NCBI GenBank assembly: GCA_026122225.1
Contig: JANEZZ010001677.1
Location: 1,168,501 to 1,232,500, forward strand
Direction: 5' to 3'
From: Heloderma charlesbogerti
Taxonomy: Eukaryota; Chordata; Lepidosauria; Squamata; Helodermatidae
DNA: 64,000 bases
The notes beneath the pieces were generated by a model. The model searched no databases. It was not told the DNA's origin and saw only the letters and a list, made by a program, of their open reading frames with translations. This document shows positions 34,367 through 43,755 of the stretch, piece after piece; within the stretch, counting starts at the first letter, position 1; every line of letters starts with the position of its first letter. A program made the position numbers and the translations under genes.

Positions 34367-34990
34367 CCCTCCCGCCCATGTCCCCCAGCAACTGGTGTAC
34401 AGAGGCTCACTGCGCCTGGCAGTGGAGGCAGCACAGAGCCATCGCGGCTAGCAGCCACAGGCAGCCTCCTCCTCCAGGAATGTGTCCAACCCCCTTCTAA
34501 AGCTGTCCAACTGGCGGCCACCGCTGCATCCTGTGATAGCGAGTTCCATAGTTTAACAGTGTGCTGCGTGAAGAAGCACCTCCTTTGATCTGTCCTGAAT
34601 CTCCCACCAATCAGCCTCCTGGCTGACCCGGGTTTTAGGACTTGGAGAGAGGGAGAAAAGTGTCTCCCTCTCCACATTCGCCACGCCATGCTTCGTTTCG
34701 TGCACCCCTCTCATGTCTCCCCTCACCCTCGCTTTCTCCAAGCTCAACCATCCCAGCTGTTGGGACCTTCTCTCACTGGGGAGAGGCTCCAGCCCCTCGG
34801 TCGTTCCAGTTGCGCTTCTCCAGCTCTGCGCTGTATTTTCCGAGGTGCGCTGGCCAGAGCGGTGCGCAGCGTCCCAAGCGTGGCCGCACCATAGATTTGC
34901 GCAGGGGCGGCAGGACGTCGGCAGCTTTATTCTCGGTTCCTTCTGTAACTATGCCTAACGTGGAGTTTGCCTCCTCTACGGCGGCCGCAC
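34367..34990 (-). mobile_element. L3-like (CR1-group) LINE, RT C-terminus and 3' region
   Basis: On the minus strand the readable protein is APLWPAHLGKYSAELEKRNW near 34890, then RRLIGGRFRTDQRRCFFTQH and TVKLWNSLSQDAAV near 34560. These are C-terminal segments of a CR1-group reverse transcriptase. The plus strand shows CATAGATTTGCGCAGGGGCG, TGCGCAGCGTCCCAAGCGTG and ATTCTCGGTTCCTTCTGTAA. CpG-rich substitutions near 34900-34990 merge into the GNG7 CpG island. Broken, non-functional copy. Confidence 0.75.
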
Positions 34991-36066
34991 GCCGGGCTGG
35001 CATCTTCCTCGAGCTGCCCGCACCACAGCCCCAAGATCTCCTTCCCGGCCGGTCCCCGCTCGCTCGGATCCCACCAGGCGACGCCCGAGGCCGGGCTTTG
35101 GTGCGCCAGCGCGCTTCCCTTTACGCTCGCGTCCGCCGAGCCGCATCCGTCCTCCCAGTCCGGGGGAGCCGCTCGGGGCGCCGCGCGACCCCCCTCCGCC
35201 TTCCCCGCCCCAAGTGCCGTGGCGCCACCGCAGACTTGGCCACGTCGCGGCTCGCTCCCCGGCCCGGCCCGTTGCGCACGCCCACCCGCCTCCCCGCAAG
35301 CCTCGCGGCCTCTCCCCCCGGGCCTCCCCGTCCGGCTCCCCCCGCCGCTGCACAGGATCCTCTCCGGGGGCGGTGCCGGGCGCGCCCGCGAGGAGGGCGC
35401 CTCGGTCCCCTGCGCGGCTCGCCCCAGCTGCCCCCGGGCTCGGAGCGGCGCGCTCTCCCCGCGCACGGCCGCCCCCGGGCTCACCTTCACCCGCTCGACG
35501 CCGGCCTCGATCCGCAGCTGCTCCACCAGCTTCCGGGCCTGCGCGATGTTGTTAGCGGCGGACATGGCTGGCCGCGGGCTCGCTCTCCGGGCGCCTGCGG
35601 GAGAGGAGAGGAGAGGAGGGCTCGCTTCCCCTCGCGCAGCGGCCCACGGCGCGCCCCCATCCCGCCGCGCGCGTCTGGGGCACCGGGCGCCCGGGGATGC
35701 CCAGCCGCGCGGCCAGGGCGCCGGGCCCCCTCCGTGGGAAGGCTGGGCCCCCGAAGCGGCCTCGCTTGCCCCCCCCCGGCTCAGCTGCGGCCCTCACGCG
35801 AGCTGGGGCAGAACGGGGCTTCCCAGCGCTCGCTTCCGAGCAAGCAGGGCGAGGATCGGGGCCCCCCCTCGCAGGAGGCTTCGTTAGCTGCCCCCGCCGC
35901 CACCTGCGGCCCCTCGCGCGGGCGAATCAGCGGGAGCCCCGAGGCGCCTTCCTCGCCGCCGCATAAAGCGGGCGCAGCTGTTGCCCTCTCCCCCGCTCTT
36001 GCTTAGGCGCGCGCGGGGTGGCTGGAAGTGGGCCTGGAGGTCGCGCAGGATGGAGGTGCCGCAAGG
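34960..36066. promoter_or_regulatory. CpG island around the GNG7 first coding exon
   Basis: Dense CpG and GC sequence spans the GNG7 start codon and about 0.5 kb on each side. This is typical of a constitutive vertebrate promoter. An acceptor-like sequence on the minus strand (CTCTCCTCTCCTCTCCCGCAG, ending at 35595) lies 30 bp upstream of the ATG, so the coding exon may be preceded by non-coding 5' exons, as I recall for mammalian GNG7. If so, the island could hold an internal promoter. On the plus strand a short open segment ATGGAGGTGCCGCAAG with donor GTAATC at 36050-36066 is a weak candidate first exon for a divergent transcript. Confidence 0.75.
35485..35565 (-). CDS. GNG7: G protein subunit gamma-7, first coding exon
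   Basis: Codons 1-27: MSAANNIAQARKLVEQLRIE then AGVERVK. This is the N-terminal coiled-coil helix that packs against the G-beta N-terminal helix. NNIAQARKLVEQLRIEAG is nearly invariant in gamma-7. The first ATG is in good context (CCAGCCATGTC) and gives the expected residue numbering. The donor is AAG then GTGAGC at 35485/35484, phase 0. Reading on without splicing would give a GC-rich read-through frame of 212 codons with no family match, which argues that the splice is used. 5' UTR up to about 35594 belongs to the same exon if the acceptor noted in the CpG island is used. Confidence 0.96.
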
Positions 36067-36119
36067 TAATCCCCCCCCCATGCTTGGCCCCAGCTAAGCT
36101 GCCTCTGCAGGCAGTACGC

Positions 36120-36665
36120 GCTTGGAGAACCTTTCGGGTTCAGGCGCGGGAAGGCCTTTTCGGTGGTGGCTCCCTGCTATTTTACGCTTATTTTATGGGT
36201 TGCATCTGCCGCCTGCCTTTCCTCCGAGGAGCCCAGGGTGGCATACAGGATCTTCCTCCCCTCCATTGTTATCCTCACAACAACCCTGTGAGGTAGGTGA
36301 GGTTGAGACTCGGCGACTGGCCCGAAGTCACCCAGTGAGCTTCATGGCTGAGTGGGGGCTCGAACCCAGGTCTCCTCTGACCACTACACCACACTGGCTC
36401 TGCCGGGGCCTCCGCTGTAGCCTTCTCAGAGGCCGCTGAAGGGCTTTTTGTTCTGCCAGGCTTTCTAAGAACTGCTTTCAGGGCTTTGCACGTCTTGTTT
36501 GGCTGCTGGATTTAGTTTGTGTTTTTCCTGCAATGCTTTTACCCCATCCAGCTGGTCTTAACTTGCTTTTAATTACATGCTGGTTTTATCATTGCTTGTT
36601 GTTTGGTATTTTTTGTTTTTAATTACTCTGTACAACACTCGGAGAACTCTGGCCATTGGGAGCAT
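36120..36665 (+). mobile_element. L2-like LINE 3' region, split by a CORE-SINE
   Basis: Begins with the RT C-terminal motif GGAAGGCCTTTTCGGTGGTG GCTCC (the RRAFSVVAP type) at about 36145, is interrupted by a CORE-SINE at 36170-36410, and resumes as GAAGGGCTTTTTGTTCTGCC, a T-rich 3' UTR and an end like GGAGAACTCTGGCCATTGGG (about 36640). A (CATA)n stretch follows. Broken, old copy. Confidence 0.6.
36170..36412 (-). mobile_element. CORE/MIR-type SINE
   Basis: Minus-strand head AGCCAGTGTGGTGTAGTGGT at 36403, box B-like GGGTTCGAGCCCCCACTCAG, then the CORE: CACTGGGTGACTTCGGGCCA, CTCACCTACCTCACAGGGTT, GTTGTGAGGATAACAATGGA. The best preserved copy in the window. It is inserted in the L2-like element. 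Confidence 0.8.
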
Positions 36666-36914
36666 ACATACATACATACGAAGTGTGCATTGGCCCCCCC
36701 ACCCCACTTCAACTCAGACCCCGATTCAGCATTTTGGAAAACATCCCACTTCTGCTTGGGCCAATTTATAGTCAGACCACTTCAGCTCAGCACCAAACCT
36801 GAGTCAAGGTTTAGAAAAATGAGTCTTTATGCTTCCTGTTGACTACCATGGGAAAGTAGAAAAAAACAACCTGTGACTTTTTTCTCTTGGTCAGAACTGG
36901 ATAATTTCAGGCGT

Positions 36915-37031
36915 TGTTGTTGTTCAGTCGTTCAGTCGTGTCCGACTCTTCGTGACCCCGTGGACCACAGCACGCCAGGCCTTCCTGTCCTGCGCTCTCT
37001 CCCGGAGCGTGCTCAAGTTCATATTCATTGC
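36915..37031 (-). mobile_element. BovB LINE 3' tail with 14-bp target duplication
   Basis: ATAATTTCAGGCGT is repeated exactly at 36901-36914 and 37032-37045. Between them is TGTTGTTGTTCAGTCGTTCA through GCTCAAGTTCATATTCATTG, the complement of the BovB tail. It closely resembles the copy at 23618-23728. Confidence 0.9.
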
Positions 37032-37329
37032 ATAATTTCAGGCGTAGTAGCCCCCTAGAAAGGGATTACACCTGCCCAATGTCAGAAAAATAGGTGCAGG
37101 GTTTATATTTTGATCTTCTTTTAAAGGGAACTGCCAATAACATTTTAATTCCTTGGAAGAATTGGATAAAAAATTCAGGATTCACTGCCTCATCAGAGGA
37201 GAGCATGTCTGCCAAATTTCAGAATGCTAGCCACAAGGGTTTTTGTGCAAGGGTGGCCTTGACATTTTGAGGTGTCCAAAAGAGGACATACTTATCTCCC
37301 TATGTTCCTTGTGGACCACTGTTCTGAAA

Positions 37330-37397
37330 GTTGGACTCGGTTGGACTCGATGGTCTTATAGGTCCCTTCCAACCCTACTATTCTATGATTCTATGAA
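37330..37397 (+). mobile_element. CR1 LINE 3' tail (about 70 bp)
   Basis: GGTTGGACTCGATGGTCTTA, CCCTTCCAACCCTACTATTC and the tail TATGATTCTATGAAG. Confidence 0.8.
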
Positions 37398-37669
37398 GTT
37401 ACAGACAGCCTATAGTTGTCCCTAAGTAAGAAACCAGCAAAGTTTCAGAAGGATTGGTGCCGCAGTTCATGTGGAAGGGGAGTTCTCCAGTTTGGGGGAG
37501 GGGGTGATTTGCTTTCCCTTCCCCCCTTCCCCAATAGTTCTTGGGTAAATTTGTATGAAAATGCACAGGTCATTAGAGGTGTCCCCCAGGCAAGAAACCT
37601 GCACAGTTTCTGAAGGACATACATGCATTCTAATTTAGAATGCCTAGAATTTATTTACATTTCACCAAT

Positions 37670-37823
37670 GTTAGCAACAGGGGAACATGGGTGGGAAGGT
37701 GCTATTGAACTCATGTCCTGCTTGTGGGTTTCCTGTGGGCATCTGGTTGGCCACTGTGTGAACAGAATGCTGGACTAGATGGAGCTTGGTGTGATGCAGC
37801 ACGGCTCTTCTTATGTTCTTAAA
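37670..37823 (+). mobile_element. L3-like LINE 3' tail
   Basis: Sense copy: CCTGCTTGTGGGTTTCCTGT, GGCCACTGTGTGAACAGAAT, GCTGGACTAGATGGAGCTTG and the tail CTCTTCTTATGTTCTTA. The terminal 8-mer TTCTTATG replaces the ATTCTATG of CR1, marking a distinct family. Confidence 0.7.
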
Positions 37824-38454
37824 CAGAGATTGCCTCTGAGCATGTGCAGAATGTTCTTCTTTCACCCCTGAGCACTTGCATTCTCTCCCTACCGATTCTA
37901 TTCCCCTCCATGCAACCATCCCTCCTCATCCTACCATCCTCCAGCAACTTTTCATAAAAACAGATGTCTTGTTTTGTGCAACTCCTCTCTATGCACAAGC
38001 TCTCATTGTATCTTCCTCCCCACAACTTCATTTGTGCCAAGACTTCACCAGGATTCAGCCAATGAGTCTGTTTTCAAAACTAGGGCTCAGTTATGGAGAA
38101 ACTCTGAGCATGCACTAAGTGCCTTTCCCTCACCACTGAAGCTAGAGTTCATGCAACCCCCCCCCCCATGACAAAACATTTATAGGACTAAGCTGAAAGA
38201 GTAGTCAATTCATTAGACAGAACTAGATAACTCAGGACTCATTTCTGAGTAAACATGCAGAACATCAAGGTGCAAACCTCCCTGCAAAAGTAACTTGTGC
38301 TGGAATCCCATGCACACTTTCCTGAGGGTAAGCCTCATTAAACATAATGGGACTTCTAAGTAGGCATACATAGGATTGCATAAATTAGCAATATTTATCT
38401 CCCCTCCACTTAAAAAACAAACCCAAAACTCCTATTTTTATTAAAGCTTTCTGT
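37824..38454. other. Non-coding, no gene seen
   Basis: AT-rich unassigned DNA. The short motif AAGCCTCATTAAACATAATG, GGGACTTCTAAGTAGGCATA then TAGGATTGCA at 38326-38382 is a dispersed repeat also seen near 590, 885, 26360 and 42790. Confidence 0.4.
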
Positions 38455-38665
38455 TCAGAGGAACACAGGAAGCTGCCTTGTACTGAGTCAGACCCTGGGT
38501 CCATCTAGCGCAGTATCGTTGGCACTGGCTGGCAGCAGCGGCTCTCCAGGGTTTTAGGCAGGATTCTTTCCTAGCTCTACCTGGAGATGCTGGGGATTGA
38601 ACCCGGGACCTTCTGCATGCAAAGCAGGGGCTCTGCCACTGAGCTGCAGCCCTTCCAATTGCTGG
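38455..38665 (-). mobile_element. tRNA-Ala-derived SINE
   Basis: Minus-strand box A GCTGCAGCTCAGTGGCAGAG, anticodon remnant TTTGCATGCAGAAGG and box B GGGTTCAATCCCCAGCATCT. The body and tail follow (GGGTCTGACTCAGTACAAGG). Complete copy. Confidence 0.8.
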
Positions 38666-39570
38666 ATAATGGCAACTAACAAACAAAACAGCCCCAGATT
38701 TGTTTCTCTGCAACCACGTGAACCCAACCCTCTTGTCTGTTTGTATAAAAACCAACCCTCTTGTCTGTTTGTATATAGTCAAATACAGTTCAGAACATCC
38801 CTTGCTCACTGAAGATAATTCTCTTTAAGAATTCCCCAGGATATGCTATGGGTGGAATAAAGAAGAGAAAGAAAGAAGGAACAGTGTAGGGGAGGGAAGA
38901 AGAACAGAAGAATGGTGATTGGAAATGTGTGCAGAGGTGGGGGGTAGAGAGAATTCCCTAAGCCAAGTGGCTCCTTTCAGAGAGGTAGTACTTCAGAGGA
39001 ATTTAGGAGGCTGTGAAGGGTTTGTAAGGATTGCACGTGCGCTTTATGAGATGAAGTGGCTGAGGGCTTTTTCTAGCTTTTTTAAAACTGCAGAACCTAT
39101 TTAAAAGCCCCAGCAGTTTCGCGATCATGTCGCCACATAGTCCTAACCCTCCCTTTGGGATTATTTGAGTCCTACTGCTATTTAGGAGAAATTAAAGTGG
39201 AGGGGGAGAAAGGAGTTAGTGGAGGCCGACTGGATCCTTTGCTGTACTGAAGCTACTAAACTTCTGCAGAATCCAAAGTTTCCAGTTCAGGGCTGTAAAA
39301 TCAGATGCTGTGTGAAATACCAGTATTTCACATGGAGCTCTTTCTTCACTTCCTTCTCCCTTTTCAAAATTTCACTGCAGACAAGCTCCCAACAGTGGAC
39401 ATGTAAGAGCAGAAAAGAAAAGTAGGGAGAGAGAAGTTTTTTGCACCTCAAAAAAACCCTACACCAGAGATTAGGGATAGTGACCTCCTAATGGTCACCT
39501 TAAACACCTTCTGATTAGGATCTCTAATCCCCTGGGTGACTTGGCAGTTTTTACCTTTTTTTTTTTTGTG
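38666..39570. other. Non-coding, no gene seen
   Basis: No coding exon recognised. The phrase ACCCAACCCTCTTGTCTGTT TGTATA occurs twice around 38720-38780 as a small direct repeat. Confidence 0.4.
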
Positions 39571-39574
39571 GACT

Positions 39575-40410
39575 TTGAGAAAAGGAAACTTTATGCATGG
39601 CTAGTGCAAAAGCCACTCGACTTAACTGTCTGAAATTTGGTAGGTTCAGTCAGCTCCATAGGGCCTGCTAGGTCTCCAAATTCCATGAATTTATGTGGAA
39701 GTACAAAAAAATTATAGCTCTTTACTTAAGACAGATTTTCTTGGCAAAAGCAAATTTTACCTGTGGCTAGCACAAAAGCCACTAGACCTAACTATCTGAA
39801 CTTTGGCAGGCTCAGTCATCTCTATATGGGCTTCCAGGTCCCCAAATTCCATGCACATATGTGGAAGCACACAAAAAATACAGCTCTTTGCTTTGACAGA
39901 TTTTCTTGAAAATAGCGAACTTTACCTGAGACTAGCACAAAAGTCACTGGACATAACTGCCTGAAATTTGGCAGGCTCCATCAGCTCCACGGGGGCTGCC
40001 AACTTTTCAAATTCCATACACTTATGTGGAAGAACAAAGAAATTATAGCCCTTTGCTCTGATACATTTTCTTGGAAAAAGCAAATTTTACCTGTGGCTAG
40101 CACAAAAGTCACTAGGCCTAACTGTCCGACATTTGGCAGGCTCAGTCATCTCTATGGGGGCTGGCAGGTCCCAAAATTCCATGCATGTATGTGGAAGCAC
40201 ACAAAAAATACAGCTGTTTGCTTTGACAGATTTTCTTGAAAATAGGAAATTTTACCTGTGACTAGCATAAAAACCACTGGACCTAACTGCCTGAAATTTG
40301 GCAGATTCAATCAATTCCATGGGGGCGACCAAGCCTCCAGATTTCATGTATTTATCATACAAAATAAAAAAAGATATGGCCATTTTTGTTTTCCAATGCA
40401 AGTCAAAGGG
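39575..40410 (+). repeat. 165-bp tandem repeat, about five copies, dimeric pattern
   Basis: CTAGxxCAAAAGxCAC marks each unit: CTAG at 39601, 39767, 39932, 40097 and 40262, giving spacings of 166, 165, 165 and 165. Each unit then has CTGAAATTTGGCAGG-, CAAATTCCATG- and TATGTGGAAGCACA-like blocks. Units 2 and 4 share CTGTGGCTAGCACAAAAG and CAGTCATCTCTAT; units 3 and 5 share TTGAAAATAG and GACTAGCA. So the array may be built of 330-bp dimers. Units differ at many sites, so it is older than the 48-bp and 22-bp arrays. Family unknown. Confidence 0.85.
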
Positions 40411-40639
40411 AAAATGTAAAAAAAAAAGGCAATTAGGACAACTCAAAAAGATCCTGGGGCCTGTGCCCAGGTGGCCCCATCCTTAACGACACCCCTGATT
40501 GGGAGGTCTAAAAGTGCAAATAAACAGACTGATTTTCAAGGTGGTTTTTAAACAGCTCCTGATGGAAGACCTGGAATTTGTCTTGGCAGACTTGGTCTGT
40601 GGGGTGAGCTTGTCTGTGGACATATAACATTCAGCACTT

Positions 40640-41115
40640 CAGAAGCGCCTCTGAGGTGGCTTCTTGAAAGGGAGGTCCTTAGTTCGCAAAGCTCTCAAGT
40701 AGCCATATCCCTGCTTGGACACCTCCAGGGACAGAGAGCCAAGTGCCTCCTTCGGCAGTTGGATCCATAGACAGACTGCTCTGACCCTTAGGACGTTTTC
40801 CCTGCTGGCCAACCGAAATCTGCCTTCCTGTAGCTTAAGCCCACTATTTCCTGTCCTGCAGTCTCAGATGAGAGAGACCAGGTTGCAGCCCTCTTCTGCG
40901 TGACAACAACCCTTTCGGGACTGGAAAAGTGCTCCCATCTCCCCCGTCGGTCTTCTCAAGGCTGCACAGACCCAGTTCCTTCCAGCTTTCCTCCTCGGAC
41001 TGAGTCTCTAGTCCCCTGATCCCTTTGTTGCCGTCCTCTGGACTCGTTCCCGTTTCTCTGAATTCTTCTCCAAGGGTGGTGTCCGGAACCTGTACTGCTT
41101 TACTTTATCGGGGGT
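40640..41115 (-). mobile_element. CR1-like LINE, RT C-terminal and 3' region fragment
   Basis: Plus-strand landmarks complement CR1-type C-terminal coding sequence: CCCAGTTCCTTCCAGCTTTC, GATCCCTTTGTTGCCGTCCT, CTGGACTCGTTCCCGTTTCT and GTCCGGAACCTGTACTGC. 5' truncated and diverged; a different subfamily from the 13.6-kb element. Confidence 0.65.
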
Positions 41116-41229
41116 TTTCGCAGGGGGGTGGGGAATGCAATAGGATTTGAGTTTTAATGGTGCAGATTCAGGACAGAGCTGGCCTCTTGCCTGAAACATT
41201 CCCTGGTACCCGCCTCTGGACTGCCCCGG

Positions 41230-41445
41230 TCCCTGGAAAAGATGCGGGGGGGGAGGGGGGCGCAGCTCAGCAGCCGACTGCCCTCTTTACATGCAGGTTG
41301 CCAGTTTGGTCCCCGGCAGCATCTCCAGGGAGGGCTGCAAAACCCTGCCCAAAACCCTGGGGAGCCACTGCTGCCAGCCAGTGTTGACAATACTGGACTA
41401 CATGGACCAAGGGTCCGACTCAGCACCAGGCAGCTTCTGATGTTC
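41230..41445 (+). mobile_element. tRNA-Ala-derived SINE (diverged)
   Basis: GCGCAGCTCAGCAGCCGACT (box A region), TTTACATGCAGGTTGCCAG, TTTGGTCCCCGGCAGCATCT (box B region), then GCCAGTGTTGACAATACTGG and the tail CACCAGGCAGCTTCTGATGT. It lies about 190 bp upstream of the first exon of the plus-strand basic-protein gene. Confidence 0.65.
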
Positions 41446-41631
41446 TACGTGTCCCTCCTTAAGACGCTGTTCTGGCAGTGCTGACGGCGACCCGACCTTG
41501 GGCCAGAGGGAAATATCCCTGTGGAACTTGGGCACTCTTAAGGCAGGAGGGAGGGGTTGGGGGCTTTATGGATTGAGAGCCCGCAACGTTCGCCACTTCT
41601 GAGTTCTGAAACTCTCCCTTTTGCCCCACAG

Positions 41632-41781
41632 CATCCGGACACTTGCAGCTAGCATCAGGAAGGCCCAAGCGAGGGAAGGGCCAAGAGGAGGCCCCAGGAG
41701 GGGAAAGTGCGCCCCAGACCAAGAAGAAGGCTGCAAAGACCCTGAAAGCCAAGGCTGTGGCTGAGGAACCCAGAGGCGAAG
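41632..41781 (+). CDS. Linker-histone-like basic protein, internal exon A
   Basis: Exon with acceptor TTTTGCCCCACAG and donor AAG then GTACGTG. It starts with the last two bases of a codon (xCA, Ala if x is G) and reads (A)SGHLQLASGRPKRGKGQEEA followed by a stretch rich in Lys and Ala (QTKKKAAKTLKAKAVAEEP). The opening resembles the last beta-hairpin of the H1 winged-helix globular domain, whose family pattern is G-A/T-S/T-G-x-F/L-x-L, followed by a basic tail. H1 tails bind linker DNA and compact chromatin. It ends in phase 1 and joins the next exon without a stop. The globular-domain exon should lie upstream but is not visible between 36.0 and 41.6 kb. Identity with oocyte-type H1.8, an H1 gene known to contain introns, is a proposal and not shown. 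Confidence 0.65.
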
Positions 41782-42239
41782 GTACGTGCCTGCTGCTGCC
41801 CCAGGCCTGTGCTTGAGCCAAGAAGGTGCCCCTGCCCTGCCAGGGTACCATCCTGCCCGGGGCCTGGCTCTGGGGTCACCTGGAACGCTCCCTTCTGCAT
41901 CCATATCGCTTGATGGGGTTCGATAGCAGGAAACGGATGGGTCCTTGCCTGCAATGAGGGTGCAATCTTAAACTGGCCCTGGGTGGGGTGAGTGACGGAT
42001 GGCCTTGAGCCAACCCTCGACGCTGCCTTGGGTTGGGCATCTCCGTTCCTTGGCTCTGGGCCTCAGCCCTTACCGAGTGGCCCGGGGGCGGGTGGGTGCC
42101 TCGCTCTGAGTCTGTGTGTGCGGAGGCTCCAAGTGGACAACAGGGCCTCCGGACAGGAGCAGCCCTTTCTAGGCACAAGCCCCAGAGGCCCTGTTCTGTG
42201 ACCTTGTCCCGCTGCCATTTTCCTCCTTTTCCCTTTCAG

Positions 42240-42301
42240 TGGGCAACAATGGGGAGAGAATGATGGTCCTACGCAAGAGGCCCACAGCAACATCTGGTGA
42301 A
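42240..42301 (+). CDS. Linker-histone-like basic protein, internal exon B
   Basis: A 62-bp exon between TTTTCCCTTTCAG and GTAAGT. With the base carried from exon A it reads V then GNNGERMMVLRKRPTATSGE and ends in phase 0. Both splice sites match consensus (a strong pyrimidine tract; GTAAGT). The phase agreement on both sides across three exons is the best evidence that this is a real gene rather than chance. Confidence 0.65.
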
Positions 42302-42473
42302 GTAAGTCCTAGATGTCCAGAGAAGGATTTATGTCCCTCGGGTTGCCACAGGGTCCTGCGGGGTTGCAGTTCCAGAGCTCTGGGCCTGCACGCTTCATGC
42401 TGCGAGACACAGATGGCCTCGATGCATTCATCATGACAAAAGGTGCATTCCTATGCATGTTTAGACGGAAAAT

Positions 42474-42532
42474 GTCCTACAGCTCCCAGCATTCTCAGCC
42501 TGGCTGGAGAATGCTGGTAGTTGTAGGACATT
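42474..42532. mobile_element. Palindromic hAT-like MITE core
   Basis: GTCCTACAGCTCCCAGCATT CTC and GAGAATGCTGGTAGTTGTAG GAC are near-perfect inverse complements around a short loop (AGCCTGGCTG). It lies in the intron between exons B and C of the basic-protein gene. Confidence 0.65.
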
Positions 42533-42844
42533 CTGACATGTTCAGCCGTGCAGTTCATTACTTCCACCCTAAATGCAAAACCTTGCATTCGTCTGTTGAC
42601 TTCCGTTTTGTTAGTCCCAGCCCCTTCTCTCTCCAGTTTTAGGCAGGCTCGAAAGAACCTTTCCTGTTGTGTGGGGCTTTTTAGTATTTTGAGGCCGCAG
42701 TCCTATGCCCCATTGTCTGGGAGAAAGGCCATTGGGGCGTACATCTGAGCAGACATGCCTGCATTCGCAGCATTCCTGGGAGTAAGTGCCACTGAGCTCA
42801 ATGGCACTTACTTCTGAGAAGACATATGTAGGATTGTACTCTAA

Positions 42845-43170
42845 GAACGTAAGAAGAGCCTGCTGGATCAGACCAAGGGCCCACGGAGTCCAGCATTCTG
42901 CTCACACAGCGGCCAACCAGCTGCCCACGGGGCACCCACAAGCAGGGCATGAGCGCACAGCGCCCTCCCACCCATGTTCCCCGGCAACGGTGTACACAGG
43001 CACACTGCCTCAGCTCCTGCAGGCAGCACAGAGCCGACAGGACTAGTAGCCACTGGTAGCCGCCTCCTCCTCCTCCTCCAGGAATTTGTCTAACCCCATT
43101 TAAATCATCCAAAGTGGTGGCCATCGCTGCATCCTAAGGAAGCGAACTCCACAGTCTGTGTCCACTGTGT
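42845..43170 (-). mobile_element. L3-like LINE 3' fragment
   Basis: Plus-strand landmarks: GTAAGAAGAGCCTGCTGGAT, CCAGCATTCTGCTCACACAG, GCCCTCCCACCCATGTTCCC, TCCAGGAATTTGTCTAACCC and CATCGCTGCATCCTAAGGA. It lies in the intron of the basic-protein gene. Confidence 0.75.
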
Positions 43171-43395
43171 GAAGGAGGACTCCCTGCTGTGTGTCTACAT
43201 TGTTTTAAAGTTGTTGTGTTTTTAAATGTAAAGTTCCTAAAGTGCGGCAAGTTTTAACTTGCACCTGGGCGACCCGTAGATGCTCAGAGAAGTCCACAAA
43301 CAGCGCTACGGCCACGGAGGGCGGCCCGGCCTGGCCTGATGCGGGGCCGCCTGCAAGTGCTGTGGTGACGGTGCGCACCGTCTCTCTCCCTGCAG

Positions 43396-43755
43396 GGCCC
43401 GGCCAAGGCTCTGGCTCGGCCAAAGGAAAAGGCCTCTGAGGGGAGAGCCACAGCGAAGCCGAGTGGGCCGAAGGCCTCCCACGCCAGAGCAGTGGCTGCC
43501 CCCAAGAAAGCCGCAGCGGCCGCCCCCAAGAAAGCCGCAGCGGCCAGCAAGGGCAAAGCGGCCCGCAAGGCACAGGTGGACGACGGGGCCGAGAAGGCCG
43601 AAGTGTCGGTTGCAGTGAAGGAAACCAAAGCCAACACGGGCGCGAGCCGAGCCGAGGTCGCCCGAGGAGCCAGCAAGACCGAGGCGAAGAAGGGGGCGGC
43701 CAGAGGCAAGGGGGAGGCGGGGGAGGCGGAGGAGGCCCCTGGGGCCGGCCTGTAG
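43396..43755 (+). CDS. Linker-histone-like basic protein, terminal coding exon
   Basis: Entered in phase 0 after CTCTCTCCCTGCAG, this exon gives 119 codons and a TAG at 43753-43755. The protein is a Lys/Ala/Glu/Gly-rich tail (GPAKALARPKEKASEGRATA, then APKKAAAAAPKKAAAASKGK) with a small internal duplication of the PKKAAAA block, a mid-tail acidic patch (VDDGAEKAEVS), and a Gly/Glu-rich end. This composition fits histone H1 C-terminal domains, which are disordered, basic and bear PKK/AKK motifs. The exons A-B-C together give about 189 residues of tail. The expression site is not visible. Other basic nuclear proteins with low-complexity tails (nucleolar or HMG-like) are the alternative; the GASG-like start of exon A favours H1. 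Confidence 0.65.
   Translation, partial: GPAKALARPKEKASEGRATAKPSGPKASHARAVAAPKKAAAAAPKKAAAASKGKAARKAQVDDGAEKAEVSVAVKETKANTGASRAEVARGASKTEAKKGAARGKGEAGEAEEAPGAGL

Larger units (their letters stand above)
32710..35484 (-). other. GNG7: GNG7 intron between the two coding exons
   Basis: The intron has a donor GTGAGC (from 35484 downward) and an acceptor ending CCGCAG at 32710. It is about 2.8 kb and contains L3-like LINE fragments (33540-33730, 33735-33853, 34365-34990) and a solo LTR (33854-34366). No other exon is evident. Confidence 0.9.

Noticed and set aside
34642..36006. 454-codon frame on the plus strand across the GNG7 island
   Set aside because: Antisense to the proven GNG7 exon, Pro/Arg-rich and crossing an L3-like LINE.
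43242..43439. Plus-strand frame ending GSGSAKGKGL
   Set aside because: Out of frame with the phase-compatible splicing of exons A, B and C; it is a shadow of the terminal exon.
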